Shown here: positions 9,116 to 18,054 of the stretch, one piece after another
Position numbering within the stretch: the stretch's first letter is position 1
Layout of the letters: every line of letters starts with the position of its first letter
Assembly: GCF_030297175.1 (NCBI RefSeq)
Contig: NZ_AP028070.1
Span: forward strand, 248,001-312,000
Reading direction: 5' to 3'
Origin: Marinobacter sp. LA51
Lineage (GTDB): Bacteria > Pseudomonadota > Gammaproteobacteria > Pseudomonadales > Oleiphilaceae
DNA: 64,000 nt
The notes under the pieces: generated by a model
What the model was told of the DNA's origin: nothing
The model's database searches: none
The model's input: only the letters and a program-made list of their open reading frames with translations
Made by a program: the position numbers and the translations under genes

Positions 9116-9333
9116 TGCCGAGGGGTTAGCTCCATCGCAGCTACAAGGGGCTGCTACGCTGAGAATTGATTGTATGAATTCTAGCACCTTGTACGATTGT
9201 TACCCCAATTAAAGACCATAGGAAATTCCCGGCATGTTGGTTTTCAGCGCGCCTTGATAAATTTCGTGAAAGCTGGAAGCTCAATCATCTCGGTATCCAG
9301 TTACCGTGCAATATTCAACACAGGGAGTCGTAG
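9116..9333. promoter_or_regulatory. Divergent intergenic region between tatD-type gene and dadA
   Basis: Holds the upstream sequences of two diverging genes. The plus-strand start at 9334 is preceded by AGGGAGTCGTAG, a good ribosome binding site. I could not assign a confident promoter hexamer pair or operator. Confidence 0.3.
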
Positions 9334-10605
9334 ATGCGCATTGTTGTCGTCGGTGGTGGGGTCGTTGGTGTCGCCACGGCGTACGAGTTGAATCGCCGTG
9401 GCCACGAGGTGACGGTGCTGGAGCGACACTCGATCGCCGGTAATGAAACCAGCAAGGGTAACGCCGCCCAGCGTTCCTACGGAGTGGTATACCCCTGGGC
9501 GGATCCGAAGATGGTACTGAAAGCGGTGCCCTGGCTGCTGAAGCAAGACGGCCCGCTGAAATGGCGGATGCCGCCCTCCGTGGAAGCCATTCGCTTCATG
9601 ATGTCTACCCTGCGTTACGCCTGGGCGCCCGGATTATTTGGGCTGAACCGCCGCGCCATGCTGCGATTGGGCGTGCACAGCCGCGAACGGTTCGAGACCC
9701 TGGAAAACGAGCTTGATCTGACCTTCGATGGTGATCACCGCGGTTTGTTGCACCTGGCCAGCACCCCGGAGGCGCTGGAAGGCTATCGCCAGACCCAGGC
9801 GCTGCTGGCGGAATTGGGTATAGCGTCTCGAATGCTGACGCCGGAGCAGGTTCGCGCCGCCGAGCCCGGCATGGTTGGTAATGGGCCCCTGTACGGAGCC
9901 CTGAGTTATGACACCGATGGCACCGGCGATTGCCACCAGTTCTCCCAGGCGCTGGCCAGTGAATGCGAGGCGCGGGGTGTCCGTTTTCGCTATAAAGTGG
10001 AAGCCCAGAGCCTGGTTGCCAATGACCATGCCGTTGAGGCAATCAACATCACCACCGAGGACGGTGACCGGGAGCTGATTGAGGCGGATGCCTTTGTTAT
10101 CAGCGCCGGGTGCTGGTCCGATCACCTGGTTCGGCCGCTGGGGTTGGCGCTACCGATTTATCCGGTCAAAGGCTACAGCCTGACGGTGCCGCTGAGTAAC
10201 CCTGATCATGCGCCGGTCTCGACGGTTCACGATGATAATTACAAGGTGGTGTCCACCCGACTGGGGAATCGCCTGCGGGCCACTGGGTTTGTCGAGCTGG
10301 CGGACTTCAATCGGGATATCCCGGAGGCCCGGCTGGCCACCATCTGGAAATCCGTGACCTCGCGTTTTCCCGGCTGTGCTGACCTGGGCGCGGCTGAAAC
10401 CTGGACCGGCTTTCGCCCGATGACACCAGACGGCCCCGCCATCATTGGCCGTGGCCCGCGGGATAACCTGTTTCTCAATACCGGTCACGGCACCTTTGGC
10501 TGGACCCTGTCGGCCGGTAGTGCCGATCTGATTGCCCAGGTGATCGATGGCGAGGCTCCGTCGGTGTGCCTGGATGCCTTCCGCCCCGGTCGCTTCAGCG
10601 AGTAG
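9334..10605 (+). CDS. dadA: D-amino acid dehydrogenase DadA
   Basis: 423 aa, close to the usual length. The N-terminal Rossmann motif GGGVVGVATAYELNRRGHEV binds FAD. Other DadA hallmarks are YPVKGYSLTVP, ETWTGFRPMTPDGPAIIGR and the C-terminal LNTGHGTFGWTLSAGSADL. It oxidises D-amino acids (classically D-alanine) to 2-oxo acids and feeds electrons to the respiratory chain at the inner membrane. No alanine racemase dadX lies beside it, which differs from the usual dadAX operon. Confidence 0.9.
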   Translation: MRIVVVGGGVVGVATAYELNRRGHEVTVLERHSIAGNETSKGNAAQRSYGVVYPWADPKMVLKAVPWLLKQDGPLKWRMPPSVEAIRFMMSTLRYAWAPGLFGLNRRAMLRLGVHSRERFETLENELDLTFDGDHRGLLHLASTPEALEGYRQTQALLAELGIASRMLTPEQVRAAEPGMVGNGPLYGALSYDTDGTGDCHQFSQALASECEARGVRFRYKVEAQSLVANDHAVEAINITTEDGDRELIEADAFVISAGCWSDHLVRPLGLALPIYPVKGYSLTVPLSNPDHAPVSTVHDDNYKVVSTRLGNRLRATGFVELADFNRDIPEARLATIWKSVTSRFPGCADLGAAETWTGFRPMTPDGPAIIGRGPRDNLFLNTGHGTFGWTLSAGSADLIAQVIDGEAPSVCLDAFRPGRFSE

Positions 10606-10654
10606 CCGGTCTGCGGCAGGAACTTTTGGTTCAACGAGAGCAAAGGCCAATTGC

Positions 10655-11914
10655 ATGACAGTACCTCCGGCCGCGAGTTTAAACGACCCTCACGAATCGT
10701 TTTATAGCCAATGGATAGCGCTTAACGACTGGCTGCGTGAACATCGTGGGTTCTGGCAGCCCGCGCCGTTCATGGAGCCGGCGCCGCCATGGACCAGGCA
10801 GTATCCGGGCCTGGCTCGGCTCATCGCTGAGGTCAGTGACGAGCAACGCCAGATTTTGGACGATGCACCAGCTCAGCTGGCGGCCATGGTTGGAGCGCAG
10901 GTGCCCTCGCTGGCACGATACGAGCGCCTGACCGCATTGGCCGATCTGAGGCCGCCTGAGTCCGAGGTCAGTCAGGCTACCTTGCCGGAGGTTCGGGCGG
11001 TAGATATGCCGGGGCGCAAGCGCGGTCAGTCCGGAGCGTTTGCGGCTGCCATTCGGCCTCTGGAGCAGTCGGTGCTGGACTGGTGCTGTGGCAAGGGCCA
11101 TCTTGCCCGCACGCTGGCGGCGGTGTGCCAGGAGCCCGTTAATGGCCTGGAATGGAACGCCGAACTGGTGAGAGAAGGCAACCGACTGGCGGTAAAGTAC
11201 GGCGATGCAGTATTACTGCAGTGTCAGGATGTCCTGGCGGAAGATCTGGTCTTGCCGCCGGGGAGCCACGGTGTCGCCCTGCACGCCTGTGGCGACCTGC
11301 ACCGACGCCTGATGCGCCGGGGCAGCGAGGCGGGTCTGTCCCGGTTAAGTGTCTCGCCTTGTTGTTATCATCTGACGGATGCTGATAGTTATCGGCCAAT
11401 GTCGCGTCGGGCGGCCAGCCATGATGGACTCCTGGCTCCGTCCAGAAGTGACTTGCGCCTTGCGGTGCGGGAAACGGTGACCGCGCCGGCCCGGGTACGA
11501 GAGCAGACCCGGCTGGTGAGCCAGTGGCGACTGGGCTTTGATAGCCTGCAGCGGGAGTTGCGGGGCATGGATGAGTATCTGGCGGTGCCTTCGCATCCCT
11601 CCAAAGTGATCCACGAGGGCTTTGCCGGCTTCTGTCGCTGGGCGGCCAACAAGAAGGCAATAGCGTTGCCGCCGGATATCGACTTCGACGCCTGGGAAGC
11701 GCAGGGTGCCCGGCGCTGGCAGCAAGTGCGCCGCCACGAACTGGTTCGCCACCTGTTCCGCCGACCATTGGAACTGTGGATGGTGCTGGACTACGCGCTC
11801 TACCTTGAGGAACAGGGCTATCGGGTGCGGCTTGGGGAATTCTGTGACCGGTCACTGACTCCCAGGAATCTGTTACTGGACGCGGTTAGGAAAAGAGTCG
11901 AAGCGGACAATTGA
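10655..11914 (+). CDS. Class I SAM-dependent methyltransferase domain protein
   Basis: 419 aa from ATG 10655, with AAAGG 8 nt upstream. The SAM-binding motif I is VLDWCCGKGHLA near residues 140-151, followed by NGLEWNAELV (motif II) and GVALHACGDLHR (motif IV). The CCGKGH signature and the later SVSPCCYHL place it with methyltransferases of the METTL25/GSTCD-like type; the substrate is unknown. The N-terminal 110 residues and C-terminal 120 residues have no domain I can name. A hairpin terminator follows directly. Confidence 0.75.
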   Translation: MTVPPAASLNDPHESFYSQWIALNDWLREHRGFWQPAPFMEPAPPWTRQYPGLARLIAEVSDEQRQILDDAPAQLAAMVGAQVPSLARYERLTALADLRPPESEVSQATLPEVRAVDMPGRKRGQSGAFAAAIRPLEQSVLDWCCGKGHLARTLAAVCQEPVNGLEWNAELVREGNRLAVKYGDAVLLQCQDVLAEDLVLPPGSHGVALHACGDLHRRLMRRGSEAGLSRLSVSPCCYHLTDADSYRPMSRRAASHDGLLAPSRSDLRLAVRETVTAPARVREQTRLVSQWRLGFDSLQRELRGMDEYLAVPSHPSKVIHEGFAGFCRWAANKKAIALPPDIDFDAWEAQGARRWQQVRRHELVRHLFRRPLELWMVLDYALYLEEQGYRVRLGEFCDRSLTPRNLLLDAVRKRVEADN

Positions 11915-11939
11915 AAAGGCGCCCCGGAGGGCGCCTTTT
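11914..11939. terminator. Bidirectional Rho-independent terminator
   Basis: Perfect 10-bp stem AAAAGGCGCC / GGCGCCTTTT with a 6-nt loop, between the convergent methyltransferase and peroxiredoxin genes. Symmetry gives a T-run on both strands. Confidence 0.9.
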
Positions 11940-11963
11940 CTGGTTTCGCGTTTGCCTGTTGGA

Positions 11964-12617
11964 TCAGTTACCGCCCCAGTTGGCGTGTGGGTCAGGCGTC
12001 ATCCGCAGGTAGGATTTTACGGCCTTGTAGCCCTGTGGGAAGCGCTGCTTGATCTCGTCTTCATCCTGCAGCGACGGCACGATGACAACGTCTCCGCCGC
12101 GCTCCCAGTTCCCCGGAGTGGCCACCTTGTGGTCTTCGGTCAGTTGCAGTGAATCCACCACCCGCAGTACTTCGTTGAAGTTGCGACCGGTGCTGGCCGG
12201 GTAGGTGATGATCAGGCGCACCTTCTTGTTCGGATCAATTACGAACAGGGAACGAACGGTCAGGCTGCTGTCGGCATTTGGATGGATCATGTCGTAGAGT
12301 TCCGACACTTTACGATCCTGATCGGCGATGATCGGGAAGTTGACCGAGCAACCCTGAGTCTCGTTGATGTCCTTGATCCACTCCTTGTGAGAGTCGACCG
12401 GATCAACGCTCAGTGCGATTGCCTTGACGTTGCGCTTGGCAAATTCGTCCTTGAGTTTGGCCGTCAGGCCGAGCTCCGTGGTGCACACGGGGGTGAAATC
12501 CGCCGGGTGTGAAAACAGGATGCCCCAGCTGTCACCGAGCCAGTCATAGAACGAGATCCGGCCTTCACTGGAATCCTGTTCGAAATCCGGTGCGGTATCT
12601 CCAAGACGTAAACTCAT
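11964..12617 (-). CDS. 1-Cys peroxiredoxin (Prx6 family)
   Basis: 217 aa. The active-site segment is FSHPADFTPVCTTELG with peroxidatic Cys45, and the C-terminal region has PANSTGRNF-type sequence (TYPASTGRNFNE), both typical of the Prx6/1-Cys class. It reduces peroxides in the cytoplasm. I start at ATG 12617, which has AAAAGGAGAAGAGCTT directly upstream; the frame is open for another 28 codons without homology. The terminator at 11914-11939 serves this gene too. Confidence 0.93.
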   Translation of the reverse strand: MSLRLGDTAPDFEQDSSEGRISFYDWLGDSWGILFSHPADFTPVCTTELGLTAKLKDEFAKRNVKAIALSVDPVDSHKEWIKDINETQGCSVNFPIIADQDRKVSELYDMIHPNADSSLTVRSLFVIDPNKKVRLIITYPASTGRNFNEVLRVVDSLQLTEDHKVATPGNWERGGDVVIVPSLQDEDEIKQRFPQGYKAVKSYLRMTPDPHANWGGN

Positions 12618-12688
12618 AAGCTCTTCTCCTTTTCTGCGACGTTCGGCAGGTGCCGTTTGTCCGGCATAGAACCCTGCCGGAATGTTAC

Positions 12689-12726
12689 TTCGCCCTGCCA
12701 ACAGATGTGGGTTGTGCCAGGGCGAA
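12689..12726. other. Interrupted hairpin downstream of the AGCS symporter
   Basis: Inverted repeat TTCGCCCTG / CAGGGCGAA (9 bp, perfect) with a 20-nt loop that contains an inner CAAC / GTTG pair. It lies between the symporter stop and the peroxiredoxin start on the minus strand. No T-run follows, so it is either a weak terminator or an mRNA-end structure. Confidence 0.45.
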
Positions 12727-12749
12727 ATACAAGGGCGAGTTACAAGGAA

Positions 12750-14114
12750 TTAGGCATTGCCCGGCGTTTTTTCCTGTTCGAAGTGCTCGCGTGTCAGCTT
12801 GAACACCACTGGGCTCAGCAACAGCAGGGCGATCAGGTTGGGCAGTGCCATCATGGCGTTCAGGGTGTCGGCCACCAGCCAGACAAAACCGAGGTTCAGG
12901 GTGGCGCCAACGGGAATCGCCAGAATCCAGGCGACCCGGTAAGGCACGATGGCTTTTACGCCGAACAGGAATTCGATGCAGCGCTCACCGTAGAACGACC
13001 AGCCAAGGATAGTGGTGAAGGCGAAGACCGCCAGGGCGATTGCCACCAGGTAGTTGCCAACGCCGGGCAGCGCTTCTGCGAAAGCCAGCGAGGTCAGCTC
13101 GGCGCCGGACACGCCTGAGGTCCAGACACCGGAGGTGATGATCACAAGTCCGGTGATGGTGCAGATGATGATGGTGTCGATAAAGGTGCCCAGCATGGCC
13201 ACCATACCCTGGTTGATCGGGTTCTTGGTCTGGGCCGCAGCGTGCGCAATGGGAGCAGAGCCCAGGCCGGCTTCGTTGGAGAAAATGCCTCGGGCCACAC
13301 CGAACCGGATAGCCGCCCACACAGCCGCACCCGCGAAGCCACCTTCAGCGGCAATGGGGGAGAATGCGTGTTGCACCACCATGGTCAGTGCCGCAGGGAT
13401 ATCGGCGGCGTTGATCGCCAGTACAATCAGGCCGGCGATCAGGTAGGAAATAGCCATCAGCGGAACCAGTGCACTGGCCACGTGACCAATTCGGCGAATA
13501 CCACCGATCAGGACGGCACCCACCAAAACCATGAGGATGATACCGGTCAGCCAGTGCGGCAGGCCGAAGTTGGCCTCCATCACGTCGGCGACCGAGTTTG
13601 CCTGCACGGTATTGCCTATGCCAAAACCAGCAATGGCCGCGAACACGGCAAAGAAGACACCCAGCCAGGCCCACTTTTTGCCCAGGCCATTACGGATGTA
13701 GTACATCGGCCCGCCAACATGGTTGCCACGCTCGTCCACCTCGCGGAAGCGCACCGCCAGAACGGCCTCGGAATACTTGGTGGCCATGCCAACAAGGGCC
13801 GTCAGCCACATCCAGAACAGTGCGCCGGGGCCACCGAGGAATACGGCGGTGGCTACACCAGCGATGTTACCTGTGCCGACCGTGGCCGACAGGGCGGTCA
13901 TCAGGGCCTGGAACGGAGGAATCTCGCCCTCTGACTCGGCACCGGTGGCCTTACGGCCCTGCCACATCAACCGGAACCCGGCACCCAGCTTGAAAACTGG
14001 CATCAGTTTGAGGCCAAGGCTGAGGAATAGCCCGACACCGAGAATGAGGACCAGCATGGGTGGGCCCCACACCAGCGAATTAAGTTGTCCAACGAAATCA
14101 GAGATGGCTTCCAT
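12750..14114 (-). CDS. Sodium:alanine/glycine symporter (AGCS family)
   Basis: 454 aa with about ten membrane helices. AGCS family hallmarks include ALSATVGTGNIAGVATA, a GPGALFWMWLTALVGMATKY stretch, GGPMYYIRNGLG and a GIFSNEAGLGSAPIAHAAA segment. Family members (AlsT, DagA) import alanine or glycine with Na+. A D-amino acid dehydrogenase lies 2.2 kb upstream, so alanine use is plausible, but the genes are not in one operon. Confidence 0.92.
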   Translation of the reverse strand: MEAISDFVGQLNSLVWGPPMLVLILGVGLFLSLGLKLMPVFKLGAGFRLMWQGRKATGAESEGEIPPFQALMTALSATVGTGNIAGVATAVFLGGPGALFWMWLTALVGMATKYSEAVLAVRFREVDERGNHVGGPMYYIRNGLGKKWAWLGVFFAVFAAIAGFGIGNTVQANSVADVMEANFGLPHWLTGIILMVLVGAVLIGGIRRIGHVASALVPLMAISYLIAGLIVLAINAADIPAALTMVVQHAFSPIAAEGGFAGAAVWAAIRFGVARGIFSNEAGLGSAPIAHAAAQTKNPINQGMVAMLGTFIDTIIICTITGLVIITSGVWTSGVSGAELTSLAFAEALPGVGNYLVAIALAVFAFTTILGWSFYGERCIEFLFGVKAIVPYRVAWILAIPVGATLNLGFVWLVADTLNAMMALPNLIALLLLSPVVFKLTREHFEQEKTPGNA

Positions 14115-14315
14115 GGGGATCTCCCGAAGTTAGCGATAGTTGCCCTTTATTGTTGCCCTTTTGAGGCGTAACCCTCGGAGTTTAAGCGATAAAATCTCGC
14201 TGTAAACTATCTGCCGGGTTTTCTGTTTTCCTTTCCCCGGTCGATTGCCTATGTTTATAGATAGAGGCCTGCATTCTGGCCGGGACAGCTGAAGCCAACG
14301 GGAGGAAACCTGCCC

Positions 14316-14747
14316 ATGCGATCACTGAAAGTCTCTGATGTCATGTCGAATCATATTGAGCCTGTCCGCTGTGGCACGCCGCTGACCCGAGTGGTGAAAT
14401 CCCTGCTGCACAATCATGTCACCGGGCTGCCGGTAGTCGACGATCAGCGCCACGTGCTGGGTTTTGTGTCAGAACAGGATTGCATTCATGCGCTGCTGGT
14501 CAGCAGTTACCACTGCGAGGGCGACCCCATCGTCGACGACGTGATGTTCCGTGAGCCGGTTTCGGTTTCTCCGGACATGGCGGTGGTGGATCTGGCGCAA
14601 AATCTTGGTGCCGGAAAGCCCAAGGTCTATCCGGTGATTGACCATGGCAAACTGATCGGTATTGTGACGCGTACTGCCATCCTGGCGGAGTTAGCGCGTT
14701 CCGGCTGTGGTATTGAGTTGCCAAAGTACGCCAGCGCTGACGACTGA
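14316..14747 (+). CDS. Tandem CBS-domain protein
   Basis: 143 aa composed of two CBS domains, roughly residues 6-62 (VSDVMSNHIEPV...GFVSEQDCI) and 73-130 (VDDVMFREPVSV...GIVTRTAIL). Stand-alone CBS pairs bind adenine nucleotides and regulate partner proteins; the partner is unknown here. GGAGG precedes ATG 14316 by about 11 nt. fghA follows 26 nt later, so the two may be co-transcribed. Confidence 0.88.
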   Translation: MRSLKVSDVMSNHIEPVRCGTPLTRVVKSLLHNHVTGLPVVDDQRHVLGFVSEQDCIHALLVSSYHCEGDPIVDDVMFREPVSVSPDMAVVDLAQNLGAGKPKVYPVIDHGKLIGIVTRTAILAELARSGCGIELPKYASADD

Positions 14748-14773
14748 GAATCTCTTTATCTGGTGAGGATGCT

Positions 14774-15619
14774 ATGGAACTTTTATCCACGAACGTTTGT
14801 TTCGACGGTGAGCATCGTCGCTATCGTCATCACTCCGCAACCCTGGAGTGTGACATGGAATTCGCCGTGTTCCTGCCACCGGGTGCGGTTACGCAAAATC
14901 CGATTAAGGTCCCGGTGCTGTACTGGTTGTCCGGCCTGACCTGCACCGACCAGAACTTCATGCAGAAAGCAGGCGCCTTGAAGCACGCCGCCAAGTTAGG
15001 GCTTGCGATCGTTTGCCCGGACACCAGTCCAAGAGGGCTCAATCTGCCGGGCGAGGACGACAGTTACGATTTTGGAACCGGCGCGGGCTTTTACATCAAC
15101 GCCACGGAGCAACCCTGGGCGCCCCATTACCGGATGTACGATTATGTGGTTAAGGAATTGCCGCAACTGATAGAGGATCAGCTGCCTTTGACTGACCAGC
15201 GGTCTGTGAGCGGTCACTCCATGGGAGGCCACGGCGCGCTCATCGCGGCGCTGAAAAACCCGGGTCGATACGCCTCGGTTTCTGCGTTCGCACCCATTGC
15301 CAATCCGAGTGAGTGCCCCTGGGGCCAAAAGGCCTTCACCGGCTACCTCGGGGACGATACGAAAGCGTGGGAGCAGTGGGATGCCACCCTGTTAATCCCG
15401 ACAGCCCGCGAGCGCTTGCCACTGCTGGTGGATCAGGGCACGGCCGATGAGTTTCTGGACAGCCAGTTGAACCCTGACGCGTTGGCGGAAGTCTGCGAAA
15501 CTTTCCACCACCACATCAATCTGCGTATGCATCGGGGCTATGATCACAGCTATTTCTTCATCGCCTCATTCATCGATGACCATCTGGATCATCACGCCCA
15601 GGCCCTCGGCTTACGCTGA
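14774..15619 (+). CDS. fghA: S-formylglutathione hydrolase
   Basis: 281 aa, the normal length. Esterase-D-type alpha/beta hydrolase with nucleophile Ser149 in SVSGHSMGGHGAL, Asp225 in QGTADEFL and His258 in GYDHSYFF, plus the conserved SGLTCTDQNF segment. It hydrolyses S-formylglutathione to formate and glutathione, the second step of glutathione-dependent formaldehyde detoxification. The usual partner adhC (S-hydroxymethylglutathione dehydrogenase) is not within the window. Confidence 0.93.
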   Translation: MELLSTNVCFDGEHRRYRHHSATLECDMEFAVFLPPGAVTQNPIKVPVLYWLSGLTCTDQNFMQKAGALKHAAKLGLAIVCPDTSPRGLNLPGEDDSYDFGTGAGFYINATEQPWAPHYRMYDYVVKELPQLIEDQLPLTDQRSVSGHSMGGHGALIAALKNPGRYASVSAFAPIANPSECPWGQKAFTGYLGDDTKAWEQWDATLLIPTARERLPLLVDQGTADEFLDSQLNPDALAEVCETFHHHINLRMHRGYDHSYFFIASFIDDHLDHHAQALGLR

Positions 15620-15636
15620 TCCGATAGGGCGCAGGC

Positions 15637-16761
15637 CTAGGACCGGAAGCCCCAGATCAGGCTGAAGTCCATTGACGGCATAACTTCGGGCTCTTCCAGA
15701 GCCCGAATGTTGTACTCCAGTACGCTGGTGTCCCGCTCAAAAGTTCCATTGTAGCGATTGCCCCGAGGGCCGAAGATGGCCTTGACGAAGGGACCGCGGG
15801 CGCGCACCGGGCGGCCGCTGACCACGCCCACTTCATTGTTATCAAGCCGCACCAGAACCCCGGGTGGGTAGTCCCCCAGAACCCTGAGCAGGGCCTTGGG
15901 AATGGCTGGCCGAAAGGTGCCGTCGCCCAGCGTGGCGATCAGCCGCCGGGCATCGGTAACGTTCAACCGGGTCCGGTAGGCTCGCTTGGTGATCATTGCA
16001 ACGTAGCGCTCGCACAACGCCAGGATTTCCGCCTCCGGGCGGATCTCGGTACCACTGAGCCCACGTGGATAGCCATTACCGTCTGCCTGTTCATGATGCT
16101 GGGCAATGATGGTGGCGATTAATTGGTTGTCGATGCTGGCTTCCTGCAGCGCCTGTACGCTCCGTTCCGGATGCTTGCTGATGACCTGGCGCTGGTCCGG
16201 GCTAAGCAGCTTGTTGGAAGCATTGAGTTGGTCGGCAACAGGGACCAATGCGAGATTGGCGGTCAGCGCGGCAGCTGTGAGTACGCTGGTGCGTTTGTCA
16301 TCCAGGCCAAACTGGCGGGCGGTGAATTGGCAAAGAATGGCGTAGAACAGAGTTTGTTCAAGTATCGTGGGGCCAATCGAGTACAGGTGCACCAGGGCAA
16401 GGCTGGCATCGGGCGCCTCGGTGCAGGTGCGTTCGATCATCCGGGTTAGCCCCATCAACCGTTTCTGGGCCGAGGGATCACCGTCAGTGATGGCGCTCAG
16501 GGTCACTTCAAGGGTCTGCAGCAGGTCAGCGTAGTCGGCGAAGGGATTGCGTTGACGCTGGTCCTCAACGATGTCTTCCTGAGGACGCTCAATCTTGCGG
16601 GGTTTGAACCGGCCGCGCTCGAACAGTTGCTCCAGCTGATTATCAGTCTGAATCACATAGCCCTGGCGCAGCAGTACGTTGCCGTTGGCATCGTACACGT
16701 TCCATGGCAGTGGTCGGCCCAATTCCAGGGCGCCCGGTGCGATTCGGACAAGATTGTTCAA
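15637..16761 (-). CDS. Degenerate HD-GYP-like protein
   Basis: 374 aa. The second half keeps the GYP loop HHEQADGNGYP followed by RGLSGTEI, but the HD pair is gone: the position of LLHDxGK reads AALTANLALVP. The His of the preceding helix is also replaced (EQTLFYAI), and the later D-Y-D motif reads CERYVAMITKRAY. Metal binding and catalysis are therefore unlikely, and it may bind c-di-GMP or act as a scaffold. N-terminal 75 residues form a separate small domain. It converges on fghA with a 17-nt gap. Confidence 0.82.
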   Translation of the reverse strand: MNNLVRIAPGALELGRPLPWNVYDANGNVLLRQGYVIQTDNQLEQLFERGRFKPRKIERPQEDIVEDQRQRNPFADYADLLQTLEVTLSAITDGDPSAQKRLMGLTRMIERTCTEAPDASLALVHLYSIGPTILEQTLFYAILCQFTARQFGLDDKRTSVLTAAALTANLALVPVADQLNASNKLLSPDQRQVISKHPERSVQALQEASIDNQLIATIIAQHHEQADGNGYPRGLSGTEIRPEAEILALCERYVAMITKRAYRTRLNVTDARRLIATLGDGTFRPAIPKALLRVLGDYPPGVLVRLDNNEVGVVSGRPVRARGPFVKAIFGPRGNRYNGTFERDTSVLEYNIRALEEPEVMPSMDFSLIWGFRS

Positions 16762-17010
16762 TATGTGGAATCCGGTTTACAGGTTTTGATTGTCCAAAGT
16801 GTAACTCTGAACGACACCTAAGCTCTATATCCCTTTGATGCGGATTGATTCTTTTACTCAATTTGACAGTAGCAGGCGGGCTGTCGGTGGTAAAAACTGA
16901 TTACGGGTTCACATTTTGTGACGATGCGTCATGGATTTGTAAAATCTATCTCCGTTAGGAGGATCGAACACCAGCGTTGGGCTATGCTGGCGAACTAAAT
17001 ATAACCTCCT
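16762..17010. promoter_or_regulatory. Divergent intergenic region, HD-GYP-like gene / diguanylate cyclase
   Basis: 249 bp with no gene. A short inverted repeat CCAGC / GCTGG (about 16971-16990) lies just before the diguanylate cyclase. No confident promoter motif is seen. Confidence 0.3.
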
Positions 17011-17016
17011 GTGGGT

Positions 17017-18054
17017 ATGTCCCAGATGTTTTACCGCCTTAAAACGGATTTTCGGCTATCGATCATTACCCTGTTGGGTGCCAGTGCGATCCTGGGCATT
17101 ACGCCCTTTGCCGCGTATCGGTTTTTGCAGGGCAACCTACTGGCGGCCATTGTCGATGTCGTTATCCTGGCGGGTATTGTTGGCAGTGTGGCCTTTGCCT
17201 GGGTAACAGGCCGAACCAAGTACAGTGGTCTGTTCCTGGCGGTCATGACTTCTTCCAGCGCCGTGGTTGTTGGCGCGGTGACCGGAGAGCCAGGGTTGTT
17301 CTGGTTGTTTCCGTGTCTGGTTACCAGTTTTTTCCTGGCCAGTCCTCGCCTGGCCATCCTCATTAACCTGGGTGCCATTTCGGCCATGATGGCGCAGACC
17401 GAGATCTTTCGCTCGCTGGTGCAAATGTGGTCCTTTGCCGCTGGTGCTGTGGTTGTCAGTGCCTGTGCCTATGTCTTCGCTTTCCGTAACGAGTCCCAGC
17501 GCGAGCGGCTGGAACACCTGGCCACCATTGATCCGTTGACGGGCGTCCGCAATCGCCGTTCTATGGATCAGGAGCTTGCCTGGGCGATTGCCAACGCCGA
17601 TCGCAGCGGCGGGGTCTACTCCATCGCGCTGCTGGATATCGATCATTTCAAACAGATCAATGACCGGTATGGCCACGGGGTTGGTGACTCTGTGCTGGTA
17701 GAAATGGTGGCATTGATCCAGCAGCATACCCGCCGCACCGACCGTCTGTTCCGCTATGGTGGTGAAGAGTTTGTGCTGTTGTTCCCGGGTACCGGCGACG
17801 AGGGCCTGAAAACAGTACTGAACAACCTGCAAACGGTGCTTCGGCGCTATCTGACACACCCGGGCGGGACGGTGACGGTATCGTTTGGCGTGGCCCAGTT
17901 GATCGCCGGGGAAGACGTGGACAAGTGGTTGGGCCGAGCCGATGCCGCGCTTTATCGGGCCAAGGAGTCCGGGCGCGATCGCATTATCTATGCTCAATCC
18001 GATTGGGCGCATACCGAAAAAGCCGCCAGCCAAGCAGAATGCTCGCTGACGTAA
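17017..18054 (+). CDS. Membrane-anchored GGDEF diguanylate cyclase
   Basis: About 345 aa. Five or six membrane helices in residues 15-155, then a GGDEF domain beginning ATIDPLTGVRNRRSMDQEL. The active site is RYGGEEF, and RRTD lies five residues upstream of it, matching the inhibitory RxxD site. It should synthesise c-di-GMP and be product-inhibited. Starts at GTG 17011, ATG 17017 and ATG 17026 are all possible; none has a strong Shine-Dalgarno. Its 3' end overlaps the MATE gene on the other strand by 71 bp. Confidence 0.9.
   Translation: MSQMFYRLKTDFRLSIITLLGASAILGITPFAAYRFLQGNLLAAIVDVVILAGIVGSVAFAWVTGRTKYSGLFLAVMTSSSAVVVGAVTGEPGLFWLFPCLVTSFFLASPRLAILINLGAISAMMAQTEIFRSLVQMWSFAAGAVVVSACAYVFAFRNESQRERLEHLATIDPLTGVRNRRSMDQELAWAIANADRSGGVYSIALLDIDHFKQINDRYGHGVGDSVLVEMVALIQQHTRRTDRLFRYGGEEFVLLFPGTGDEGLKTVLNNLQTVLRRYLTHPGGTVTVSFGVAQLIAGEDVDKWLGRADAALYRAKESGRDRIIYAQSDWAHTEKAASQAECSLT

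Noticed and set aside
9116..9187. Extended TatD N-terminus starting at GTG 9187
   Set aside because: The 24 extra residues are unlike TatD proteins and no clear ribosome binding site precedes the GTG.
12657..14133. Long plus-strand open frames over the peroxiredoxin and AGCS genes
   Set aside because: Antisense shadows in GC-rich DNA; the minus-strand proteins carry full family motifs.
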